Shown here: piece after piece, positions 16,902 to 25,271 of the stretch
Layout: every line of letters starts with the position of its first letter
Numbering within the stretch: position 1 is the first letter of the stretch
Source of the DNA: Anaerolineaceae bacterium
Lineage (GTDB): Bacteria > Chloroflexota > Anaerolineae > Anaerolineales > Anaerolineaceae
Assembly: GCA_003524305.1 (NCBI GenBank)
Contig: DQHW01000024.1
Location: 70,540-134,539 of the forward strand
Reading direction: 5' to 3'
Length of the DNA stretch: 64,000 nucleotides
Notes under the pieces: generated by a model
Databases searched by the model: none
Seen by the model: only the letters and a program-made list of their open reading frames with translations
What the model was told of the DNA's origin: nothing
Position numbers and translations under genes: made by a program

Positions 16902-18929
16902 TTAAGGGATGAAATAAATTCTGTAAGAATCGTTCTCACCCAATTTGATCATTTTCGAAGTTGTTGTAAAATCTGCTTTTACCAAAGTAACATAATACCC
17001 TGAATGAATCTCGGATAGATCAGAAATGCGAATTACGGTTCTATCCTTATATCTTCCAAATAAACCATACTCAAGCGAAGTTTCAGGTAAATCCTGATAG
17101 ACTGTAGCCCCATTTGGTATCAGTTGATCAATAAACCTAATATTGATCAACGAATCAAAATTGGAATAATAAACCTGTCCCCAATAATCATTATTAAATA
17201 TGATGCTGCGATCCAAAGCGGAATTTGCAATATGATCTAATTCTGACAAAATTTTATTCTTGGCAAATCGTTCTATCTTGTTCTTCTCTGGTAAGGATGG
17301 GATTAATTTATATTGCAATCCCCAAAAAGTTCCTGCATTAATTATTGGTTTTGTTTCATTTGAGAAAAATGTATTAAAAGAAATAAATAGACTTAGTGGA
17401 AGAATAATCAACAATAAAGGAACTCTTATCATTTTTCGGTTTGAGAATAAAATAGCGATCAACGGAACGCAAGGTAGTATGGGTAGAATAAAATATCGTC
17501 CCTGGTATGGATCCCATCCTGGTCGCTGGATTAATATTAATAGAAAAAATGAAATGAACAAGCAAAGGCAAATTACTGCATAACTTTTGCGGATTTTCTC
17601 TTTGCTAAACAGACTAACAACTAAACTCAATGGGAGCAATAGAAATGCAAGTGGACCAAACCAAGCGCCATCCACACTTAAAGATGTCAAAGAAGAATAG
17701 CTAAATAGTTCCGTGGTGTCATATCCTGGAGGTAGAAAGTCTTTTTTCTCAAGCTCGATTTCTCCTTTTTCAAATATTCCTTTAAATAGATCAGCTTTTG
17801 CTGAAAGAAGCATACCTTGAGAATATCTAGGCAAACCATCAAACCCGATCATTTGATAAAGATATCGCGGAAGATTATATTGAGTTTTCTTTGAAATATT
17901 GTTAACCAGTGTTTTTTGATCAGGCAGAATGTAATAACCACCTATGATGCCACCCTTTTGATCAATAATTCGAAGAGCAAAAACACCTCCCACAATCGTA
18001 AATAAACAAAAACCAGAAATGATCCATGCAGCGATTTTTTTATTTTTTATGCTGCGGAATAAAAGTACAAGAACAAAAACTAACAAAACTGGGATGGCGA
18101 AATAAGCAGCCCGTTTACTACTTAATGCCAGAACAAAAGCCACAAAAGCGGCAATTAAATCCAATTTTTGCTTGGTCAACAAGAACGACATACAGAGAGA
18201 TATGCAAACCAGGATGAATGTAGCAACTACCAGGTCGCCTTGAAAAGAATAAGTTTGTAATAGAACCGCAGGAAATGACATACTTATTAATGAACATATT
18301 AGTGAAGCTCTTGAAGAAAACTTCAATAACCGTGAAATTCTATAAATTGATACTAAAGTAATAAACAATGCGAACCATTGAATTAAACAAAAAAAGTTCT
18401 CTGATTTAGTCAATAAGAACAACCAAACACCCTGAAAATGAACTCCAAGTGGATCAAAGAAAGTAGAAAATTTTATCCCTGTCAAATCAATCGACCCATC
18501 TTGAATCCAATAAAGAATTTTGGTCAAATGAGTGTGGTCAAGGCTGTCTAAGTTATTAGGTGGCGTTCGTAGAATTACAACAAAAAAAGCGACCTCAATG
18601 AGTCCGATCAATCCTATTAGAACCCAATCCAAGGATTTTAATTGGTCAGTATTAATTTTTATATTTTCAATGTATCCGTGAATGGTTAATGGGTGAGATT
18701 TTCTGAGCCATAGAGCAAGCAAACTTATAATAATGATTTGACCAGAAAGGAAGGCCAAGGGTTGATTGAGAATTTTTAAAAGACTAAGAATTACACCTAA
18801 TAAAATATTTATTGAGAACGAAAATAGAAAAAAAAATTGCAATAATCTAACAATGTCATTCTTTTTAAATAAAGAAGCATGCACAAATATGGCGAAAATA
18901 AAATAAATGACAAACGATAGTAGAAACAT
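16902..18929 (-). CDS. GT-C-like membrane protein with large C-terminal domain
   Basis: This 675-residue protein has some twelve membrane segments and a roughly 150-residue hydrophilic C-terminus. Its first external loop has RTPPNNLDSLDHTHLTKILYW, close to the N-x-W-D-S-x-x-Y-H-L-x-R-x-x-Y-W loop of GT39/ArnT-like proteins, with Asp as the presumed catalytic residue. It is divergent from paralogues A and B. The upstream WbaP-type gene is divergent, so the roughly 170-base gap at 18930-19100 should hold promoters for both strands; TTGACA at 19016-19021 is visible, but without a well-spaced -10. Confidence 0.68.
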   Translation of the reverse strand: MFLLSFVIYFIFAIFVHASLFKKNDIVRLLQFFFLFSFSINILLGVILSLLKILNQPLAFLSGQIIIISLLALWLRKSHPLTIHGYIENIKINTDQLKSLDWVLIGLIGLIEVAFFVVILRTPPNNLDSLDHTHLTKILYWIQDGSIDLTGIKFSTFFDPLGVHFQGVWLFLLTKSENFFCLIQWFALFITLVSIYRISRLLKFSSRASLICSLISMSFPAVLLQTYSFQGDLVVATFILVCISLCMSFLLTKQKLDLIAAFVAFVLALSSKRAAYFAIPVLLVFVLVLLFRSIKNKKIAAWIISGFCLFTIVGGVFALRIIDQKGGIIGGYYILPDQKTLVNNISKKTQYNLPRYLYQMIGFDGLPRYSQGMLLSAKADLFKGIFEKGEIELEKKDFLPPGYDTTELFSYSSLTSLSVDGAWFGPLAFLLLPLSLVVSLFSKEKIRKSYAVICLCLFISFFLLILIQRPGWDPYQGRYFILPILPCVPLIAILFSNRKMIRVPLLLIILPLSLFISFNTFFSNETKPIINAGTFWGLQYKLIPSLPEKNKIERFAKNKILSELDHIANSALDRSIIFNNDYWGQVYYSNFDSLINIRFIDQLIPNGATVYQDLPETSLEYGLFGRYKDRTVIRISDLSEIHSGYYVTLVKADFTTTSKMIKLGENDSYRIYFIP

Positions 18930-19106
18930 GGATAAACCCCAAATTCGAAGGAAAATCTTACATAAAAAACCAATGATACTTTATAACTAGATTTTGGAAA
19001 AGCACATACGTGTTTTTGACAAGCTTGCCAGGGTACAAGCTGAGATGATAATTATGATAGAATCAAATTCAATCACAATAAATATCACAAAAAAGCGAAA
19101 GTGGGT

Positions 19107-20465
19107 ATGACGCGTCCAAAGATTCTACTGATCAGTCTGCTTTTCATCGTTGTTGATGCCTTTCTAATTGGAAGCTCTTTTTACTTGGCTACCTTATTAA
19201 GGATGTTGGTGGATGAGGGGCTTGGATTATCTGCCGTTGCTTGGAATACTGTCTTCAGTATGGCGCAACTTGGTATTTTATTTGGTATAGGTATTTTTAT
19301 TTTTCAAGGGCTCTACCCAGGTTATGGTCTTACTGCTGTAAAAGAACTTGAACAAATGTGCAAAGGTATAAGTATTGGATTTGTTCTACTAACAACACTT
19401 TCCTTTCTAAATAAAGCATACTTGATTTTCCCAAGGTCAGTCATATTAATGGCATGGATAATTTGCCTATTTTTATTACCCACTATCCGCTTTGCATTTC
19501 GAAATATCCTTTCGCGAACACCGATTTACGGGGTGCCTGTTGTTGTCTTCGGTGATGGACAATGGGCCAAGGATGTAATTTCTTCTCTGAACCGAGTGAA
19601 AAGACTTGGCTGGCGCCCTAATTCAAAAAAACCGATTCAATCTTTTGAACAACATATTTCAAAACACTCTCCTTCAATTGCCATTTTAGCATTCGAGAAA
19701 AACGTTCCGTTATCTCAAAGTATTCGTGAACTGAACCACCATTTTAGTAAAGTAGTGGTCGTCGAGGAAACTAACAATTTTGGTTCATTATGGGTTGAGA
19801 TTCGGGATTTGGATTCCATCATGGGATTGGAATACCAATTTCACTTGCTGTCAAAAACAAATACTTATTTTAAAAAATCAATCGACATTTTAGGGGCTTT
19901 CCTTTTAGTAGTTTTACTAAGTCCATTATTGCTGATTGTTTCTTTTCTTGTAAAAATTGATTCAAAAGGTCCAATTCTTTATCGACAAGAAAGACTAGGC
20001 CGTAGTTTCAACCCCATAAAAATCTATAAATTCCGTTCAATGGTGCCTGACGCTGAAGAACGACTTCAACAATTATTGGCAAGTGATCCCGACACAAACG
20101 CGATGTACAAAAAATATCACAAACTTGATAAAGACCCTAGAGTAACAAAGATCGGAAGGTTTATCAGACGGTTTAGTATTGATGAATTCCCTCAACTGAT
20201 CAATGTATTAAAAGGTGAAATGAGTCTATCTGGCCCAAGAGCGTACCTTCCCTCTGAACTAGAAGAAATGGGAGATTACGCAGAAACAATCCTGCGGGTT
20301 AATCCCGGCATGACAGGTTGGTGGCAAGTTCTTGGCAGGCACGGAACTTCTTTTCAAAAACGGCTTCAAATGGATGAATACTATATCAGCAACTGGTCTA
20401 TTTGGATGGATGTTTATATTTTTATGAAGACCATTGGCGTAGTTATATTCGGCAAGGGGGCTTAG
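19107..20465 (+). CDS. Undecaprenyl-phosphate sugar phosphotransferase (WbaP-type)
   Basis: The protein has four or five N-terminal hydrophobic helices, a central nucleotide-binding-like segment (GVPVVVFGDGQWAKDVISSL) and the bacterial sugar transferase domain from about residue 255, with one more helix, KIYKFRSM, DPRVTKIGRFIRRFSIDEFP and GEMSLSGPRAYL motifs. These enzymes start glycan synthesis by moving a sugar-1-phosphate from UDP-sugar to undecaprenyl phosphate at the inner face of the membrane. The usual D-E-x-P-Q catalytic motif is present as D-E-F-P-Q. GTG 19101 is an alternative start. It is the only initiating transferase in the window and so probably the entry point of the glycan pathway. 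Confidence 0.92.
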   Translation: MTRPKILLISLLFIVVDAFLIGSSFYLATLLRMLVDEGLGLSAVAWNTVFSMAQLGILFGIGIFIFQGLYPGYGLTAVKELEQMCKGISIGFVLLTTLSFLNKAYLIFPRSVILMAWIICLFLLPTIRFAFRNILSRTPIYGVPVVVFGDGQWAKDVISSLNRVKRLGWRPNSKKPIQSFEQHISKHSPSIAILAFEKNVPLSQSIRELNHHFSKVVVVEETNNFGSLWVEIRDLDSIMGLEYQFHLLSKTNTYFKKSIDILGAFLLVVLLSPLLLIVSFLVKIDSKGPILYRQERLGRSFNPIKIYKFRSMVPDAEERLQQLLASDPDTNAMYKKYHKLDKDPRVTKIGRFIRRFSIDEFPQLINVLKGEMSLSGPRAYLPSELEEMGDYAETILRVNPGMTGWWQVLGRHGTSFQKRLQMDEYYISNWSIWMDVYIFMKTIGVVIFGKGA

Positions 20466-20722
20466 TTCTAATCTTGAACAACATAATTCGAAATTCGATA
20501 TCTATTGTCTATAATCATTTCAGATTATTCTCAAAAGAATATATTGGATAAGGAAGCTTATACTCTAATGCCTTTTTCTCCTGCTTATGGGATTGTGCAA
20601 AATATTAAATTTGATTTGCATCATTTCCTAAAATAGGTTATGTATAGTATAGTTTACTTTCTTTCGATTATTATGTTGCCCATAGTAGCATTGCCCAATA
20701 CAAATAATGGGAGAACTATTCT
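20466..20722. other. Intergenic, nothing recognised
   Basis: No gene, repeat or clear terminator was seen between the WbaP-type gene and the next glycosyltransferase. The sequence is AT-rich. Confidence 0.5.
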
Positions 20723-21886
20723 TTGACTAAGAAAATATTAATGGCTGGCGGACTGCATTGGAATTCCCCCTCGCAAGTCGGCAGCCACCACATAGCTAAA
20801 GGTTTTGCCAATCGTGGTTGGGATGTTGGTTTTCTATCAGATCCAATATCACCCTTACATTTATTACATGGAATTAATCAAGAGTTAAAAGACCGGTGGA
20901 AAGTGTATCAAGCAGGCGGCAGGCTTGAATACAATAAAAAAATTTGGTGTTATGTGCCAGCAGCGTTCTTTACACCCAATAATCGGGCATTTTTACGATC
21001 TGCCTGGTTGCAACGAAATTGGAATATATTAACCATCCCACCAATTGCACGAAAAATAAAACAAAATGGGTTTGATCATGTTGATATCTTATATTTATGT
21101 AACGCCAACGACCTTTATCTATTGAAAAAAATCCAACACAATAAATCGGTTTACAGGATTGCAGATTTCAACAGTGGATTGCCAAAAAGCACACCCGCAT
21201 CTCGGAGTGCTGAAAAAGACATTGCTAGCAGTGTTGATCTTGTACTTTATACAGCCCGAAACCTTGAAGATTATGTGAATTCCTTAAATCCGAAGAAATC
21301 ATTATATTTTCCAAACGGCGTGGATTACCAACATTTCGCCAATGGTTCTCGCATGTTTCCTCAAGAATTTGAGCAAATTAATAAACCCATTGCTTTGTAT
21401 GTTGGAGCCATGTTTGATTGGTTCGATTTTGAGCTTATCAATCTAGCAGCTCAGAAATTGCCAGAAATCTCGTTTGTGCTAATTGGCCGGGATGATATGG
21501 CAAAAAAAAGATTGTTGGAATTACCAAACATTCATATTCTTGGATCAAAACCTTTTGATGAATTGCCGGCCTACATACACAATGCGGATGTTGGACTAAT
21601 ACCTTTTGATATAAATAATCACCCTGAATTGCTAAACAGTGTAAATCCGTTAAAGTTGTATGAATACCTGGCTTGCGGATTGCCTGTGATTTCAGTTGGT
21701 TGGAAAGAACTGCAAACAATGAATACACCGGCAATTCTCTACAAAGATCTGGATGAGTTTACGACGAAAATTCGCGAAACTTGTGCTCAAGGAAAAGTAC
21801 ATCAACAGGAATTGACTGCTTATGCTTCTCAACATGATTGGGGAATGCAGGTGGATATCCTTATTAATGAATTCAATTTCAACTGA
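20723..21886 (+). CDS. GT4-like glycosyltransferase
   Basis: The protein has a GT-B fold pattern: N-terminal ILMAGGLHWNSPSQVGSHHI, then a C-terminal half with IALYVGAMFDWFDFELIN, ISFVLIGRDDM, ADVGLIPF and LKLYEYLACGLPVIS. The latter resembles the donor-nucleotide site of GT1/GT4 enzymes, in which an acidic residue in P-L-K-L-Y-E-Y contacts the sugar nucleotide. It starts at TTG 20723 with GGGAGA upstream. A fragment closely resembling its DWFDFELINLAAQKLP segment is found in the pseudogene directly downstream, so the gene has been partly duplicated. It probably adds a sugar to the lipid-linked glycan in the cytoplasm. Confidence 0.85.
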   Translation: MTKKILMAGGLHWNSPSQVGSHHIAKGFANRGWDVGFLSDPISPLHLLHGINQELKDRWKVYQAGGRLEYNKKIWCYVPAAFFTPNNRAFLRSAWLQRNWNILTIPPIARKIKQNGFDHVDILYLCNANDLYLLKKIQHNKSVYRIADFNSGLPKSTPASRSAEKDIASSVDLVLYTARNLEDYVNSLNPKKSLYFPNGVDYQHFANGSRMFPQEFEQINKPIALYVGAMFDWFDFELINLAAQKLPEISFVLIGRDDMAKKRLLELPNIHILGSKPFDELPAYIHNADVGLIPFDINNHPELLNSVNPLKLYEYLACGLPVISVGWKELQTMNTPAILYKDLDEFTTKIRETCAQGKVHQQELTAYASQHDWGMQVDILINEFNFN

Positions 21887-21926
21887 TGGTTTGTTTTAGA
21901 ATGTTTTTTCTTAGGATGACTCTTTA

Positions 21927-22145
21927 ATGAAAATTTTGATTCATAGCCTTAATTTTAGTCCAGGATTGGTAAGTAAACGAGTGAATTGGCTGAAAGGCTG
22001 GCAAAATCAGGCCATGAAGTTAGGGTAATAACATCATCACCCTAATGCCTTAAATGTCTGTTCCTTATCAGAGTGGTTTGTTTTTGATTTGATCAACGAA
22101 ACAGCTCAAAAACTGCCTGGTATCTTATTTTTTTTCATTAGCCTT
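21927..22145 (+). pseudogene. Chimeric glycosyltransferase remnant
   Basis: The DNA from 21927 reads MKILIHSLNFSPG, then after a frameshift TSELAERLAKSGHEVRVITS, which mirrors the N-terminus of the WcaI-like gene at 40682 (MKILIHGLNFSPE and TGELAQWLAAAGHEVHVVTA). From 22071 another frame reads EWFVFDLINETAQKLPG, matching an internal segment of the glycosyltransferase just upstream. Stops and frameshifts break both parts. This is debris from at least one, probably two, glycosyltransferase genes joined by deletion. Confidence 0.75.
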
Positions 22146-22214
22146 GACTCATTTGTTAAAACTAAGTTACAGATTCAAGTCTTGTTCCAAAAACCGAAAG
22201 AAATCGAAGAGGAT

Positions 22215-23501
22215 TTATTCTGGATTTGATTTCCCATCTCCAAGTTTGAAATATTTAAATCCACTTTCCTCCCATGCTTTTCGGTTCCAGCCATTCACAG
22301 TATCAAAAACATTTTTAGCAGGGGTCATTTTTGAAATAATGACAGGGTCCATCGCAAGAAATTGTGTATGCTTCACAAGTAGGATCAAGCATTCACAATC
22401 ACTGATGGCTTCCTCCATTGATTGTGACATTTTTACACCATCCAAATTAAAGTTGGTTTTATATGGCTCAAATGCATAAACATCTGCTCCAATTTTCGTC
22501 AAATGAATTGCAATCTCTACTGCGGGGCTTTCGCGAAGATCGTCTACATCTGGTTTATATGCCAAGCCGAGTAAAGTAATTTTCTTGCTCTTAACACCAT
22601 TCAATATTCTTTCAATGGATTTCACTACTAATTCAGGTTGTGTATCATTCACAACTCGAGCAGTATGGATTAATTTTGTTAAATCAGGTGCGGCTTCAAC
22701 CAAAAACCATGGATCAACACTAATACAATGTCCACCTACACCAGGGCCAGGTTGCAAGATTTTTACCCGCGGGTGGCGATTAGCAATTTCTATCGCTTCC
22801 CAGACATCAACCCCAAACCGGTCAGCCAATCGGGAGAATTCATTTGCTATCGCAATGTTCACATCACGATACGTGTTCTCCATGATTTTCACCATTTCAG
22901 AAGTAGTAGCATCAGTTAAAATAATTTCTCCCTTAACGAAAACGCTATAAAGATCCTTACCTGCCTTGGCAGATATCTCGTCAATTCCTCCGATAACACG
23001 TGCATTTTCAACCAATTCCCGCAAGATTTGGCCAGGTAATACTCTTTCTGGTGAATAAGCTAACTTGAAATCTTTACCAGCTTTGAGACCAGATTTCTCC
23101 AATATGGGTAAAACTACATCACGTGTGGTCAACGGAGGGGATGTCGATTCCAATATAACTAAATTACCTTTATTCAAAACTGGAAGGATCGCTTCTGCAG
23201 CGGATCTTACAAATCGTAAATCGGCTTTTTTCTCACCATAAAAAGGTGTTGGTACCGAAATAATGAACGCATCTGCCTCAACTGGTTTTTCAGAAAACTG
23301 CATCATTCCTGATTTAAGTACTTTGGTCACGATTTCTTGCAAACCTGGTTCAAAAATATGAACTTTGCCATTTAATAAACTTTTAATAACTTCAAGGTTA
23401 TTATCTACACCGGTTACTCTGATGCCTGAAGATGCAAAAGTAGCAGCAGTAGGTAAACCAATATACCCCAGGCCCACAACGCAGATGTGCTTAAATTCCA
23501 T
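22215..23501 (-). CDS. wecC: UDP-N-acetyl-D-mannosamine dehydrogenase-like nucleotide sugar dehydrogenase
   Basis: The enzyme has an N-terminal Rossmann NAD site (CVVGLGYIGLPTAATFA), the central helix region with SPERVLPGQ, the active-site cysteine in GPGVGGHCISVDPWF, and the C-terminal GLAYKPDVDDLRESPAVEI. It performs the double oxidation of C6 of a UDP-hexose to a uronic acid. The GVGGHCI/VDPWF pattern and length of 428 fit the WecC branch (UDP-ManNAc to UDP-ManNAcA) better than UDP-glucose dehydrogenase, but specificity within this family is hard to read. It has a GAGGAG ribosome site and overlaps the ABC ATPase gene by 11 bases, so uronate supply is coupled to export. Confidence 0.9.
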   Translation of the reverse strand: MEFKHICVVGLGYIGLPTAATFASSGIRVTGVDNNLEVIKSLLNGKVHIFEPGLQEIVTKVLKSGMMQFSEKPVEADAFIISVPTPFYGEKKADLRFVRSAAEAILPVLNKGNLVILESTSPPLTTRDVVLPILEKSGLKAGKDFKLAYSPERVLPGQILRELVENARVIGGIDEISAKAGKDLYSVFVKGEIILTDATTSEMVKIMENTYRDVNIAIANEFSRLADRFGVDVWEAIEIANRHPRVKILQPGPGVGGHCISVDPWFLVEAAPDLTKLIHTARVVNDTQPELVVKSIERILNGVKSKKITLLGLAYKPDVDDLRESPAVEIAIHLTKIGADVYAFEPYKTNFNLDGVKMSQSMEEAISDCECLILLVKHTQFLAMDPVIISKMTPAKNVFDTVNGWNRKAWEESGFKYFKLGDGKSNPE

Positions 23502-24267
23502 CAGATTTCTCCTCGATTTTAGTCATTGGCAAAAGCCCTGTTTCCATAAAATTCAAATATGCATCAAGAGTTTGATTAGTCTCGCCATGTAAAATTACAT
23601 GACCTTGTTCCAACCATAACACCTCATCACATTGTTTTCTAATTAAAGTTTCATCGTGAGATACAATCAATACTGTTTTTGATTTGTTAGTAATTATGTT
23701 GTGAATTCTCTCAAAACTTTTCTTTCTAAAACCTACATCACCAACACTTAACACTTCATCTATTAATAGGATATCAGTATCAAGAATTGAACTGATTGAA
23801 AAAGCCAGTTTAGATACCATTCCACTGGAATAAGTTCCAACAGGTTTTTTTACAAAATCTCCCAATTCTGAGAATTCAATAATCTCAGAAATTTTCTTTT
23901 GAATATCATTTTTTCTCAAACCTAGCAGCATTCCCGAAAGGTAAATGTTGTCAATGCCTGATAAAGACGCATCAAAACCTACACCAATAGATAGCAATGA
24001 TACCCTACTACCACAGAGATCAATTGAACCTGAATCAGGGCTGAATATGCCTGCAACAGCTTTTAATAATGTACTTTTACCGCTACCATTTTTGCCAATG
24101 ATTCCCAAAATGACTCCTTCTTCTAAATCAAAGGAGACATCACTGAGGGCATAGAATCGTTGAAAACTTTTCGCATTGACATCAACATGAGCTCGGCGAA
24201 TTTTAAATGAATTCACTATATGGTAAGAAACTGAAACATTCTTTAATGATAAAGCCACCTTAACCAT
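23491..24267 (-). CDS. wzt: ABC exporter ATPase (Wzt/TagH-type)
   Basis: The nucleotide-binding domain has Walker A GIIGKNGSGKST, signature YSSGMVSKLAFS, Walker B DILLIDEVLSVGD and the switch histidine in VLIVSHDE. The sequence NVSVSYHI at the start and the DEVLSVGD motif are typical of polysaccharide exporters of the Wzt/KpsT/TagH class. It ends soon after the nucleotide domain, so it lacks the C-terminal glycan-binding domain that reads modified chain ends in some Wzt proteins. The ATG 24267 overlaps the permease stop; a TTG nine bases earlier is possible. It energises the export of lipid-linked polysaccharide. Confidence 0.9.
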   Translation of the reverse strand: MVKVALSLKNVSVSYHIVNSFKIRRAHVDVNAKSFQRFYALSDVSFDLEEGVILGIIGKNGSGKSTLLKAVAGIFSPDSGSIDLCGSRVSLLSIGVGFDASLSGIDNIYLSGMLLGLRKNDIQKKISEIIEFSELGDFVKKPVGTYSSGMVSKLAFSISSILDTDILLIDEVLSVGDVGFRKKSFERIHNIITNKSKTVLIVSHDETLIRKQCDEVLWLEQGHVILHGETNQTLDAYLNFMETGLLPMTKIEEKSDGI

Positions 24268-25063
24268 TTTGCACAACTTTCACATATGTATTTTCGTACT
24301 TATACATCATTCTTAAAAACACAATACATAGAAAAAGACCAATAACCAACCAATAAACAAAATAGTTTAAATCAAACAATTTGTGATAATAAATTACATC
24401 ACGATATGCTTGAATCATAAAAGCAATTGGATCTAAAAGTAAAAGTATTTTGCTCCAGGGTTGAGGAATTCGGTCTGCTATTGAAAAAAGTACTCCAGAA
24501 ATATAAAACAAGAATCTTAATGCAACAGTTACAACATTAACCGAATCAGAAATAAAAACGCCTACATGAGCAACGAAAATTGAAATCGCAAAAGTTACAA
24601 TTACATGAACTATCATGAGTGGTAATAGGTATATTAATTTCCATGAAAAAGTAATATTAAAAAAGCCCATTAATATAAAAACTAGTAAAAATGAAATACC
24701 CATTTTGATAAGATTTTTATTCAATCTGATTAATATAAGTACAAACTTAGGCAGATATACTTTTGAGATAATACTCCTGAAAGAGTGAATAATCTGAACT
24801 GAATTCAACACTGTGTTGTTCAGAAAATTCCAGGCAGTCAGTCCGATGAAAACAAAGATTGGAAAATCCTCTCCCCCACTATTGAACACAAAACGCACGA
24901 CAAATGTATAAACGATCATGAAAAAAAGTGGATCCAAAATCCACCACACCCACCCCAAATAAGAACCTGCCACTTCACTTTTCAATTCTGCTCTTGAGGC
25001 AAAATTAATATATTCCCAATATTTTTTAATATCTGCAATAAATCGTTTAATGGTTATTATCAT
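24260..25063 (-). CDS. wzm: ABC-2 polysaccharide export permease (Wzm/TagG-type)
   Basis: The protein has six hydrophobic helices in 267 residues and the family's N-terminal interface segment ELKSEVAGSYLGWVWWILDP, as in Wzm and TagG permeases. With the overlapping ATPase it forms an exporter of the undecaprenyl-linked glycan. It leads the export/WecC operon on the minus strand. No Wzx flippase or Wzy polymerase was recognised nearby, so this pair is the only visible export route in the window. Confidence 0.92.
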   Translation of the reverse strand: MIITIKRFIADIKKYWEYINFASRAELKSEVAGSYLGWVWWILDPLFFMIVYTFVVRFVFNSGGEDFPIFVFIGLTAWNFLNNTVLNSVQIIHSFRSIISKVYLPKFVLILIRLNKNLIKMGISFLLVFILMGFFNITFSWKLIYLLPLMIVHVIVTFAISIFVAHVGVFISDSVNVVTVALRFLFYISGVLFSIADRIPQPWSKILLLLDPIAFMIQAYRDVIYYHKLFDLNYFVYWLVIGLFLCIVFLRMMYKYENTYVKVVQNG

Positions 25064-25271
25064 AATTTTGCGTGCGCTATTATTTCTTGAAGGAGAGCAT
25101 AATTAATATATTGATGAACCCAAATTTTAGGTCAATTTCAATCGAGGAAACTTATCAAGTCATTAACTTTGAATTGTAAAATTTAACTTAGCAATTATAC
25201 CTAATAAACACAAGTTATTCCTCATCGCTTCAATAAATAATAATTCTTAATTGAGATGACCAGTTCAGGAA

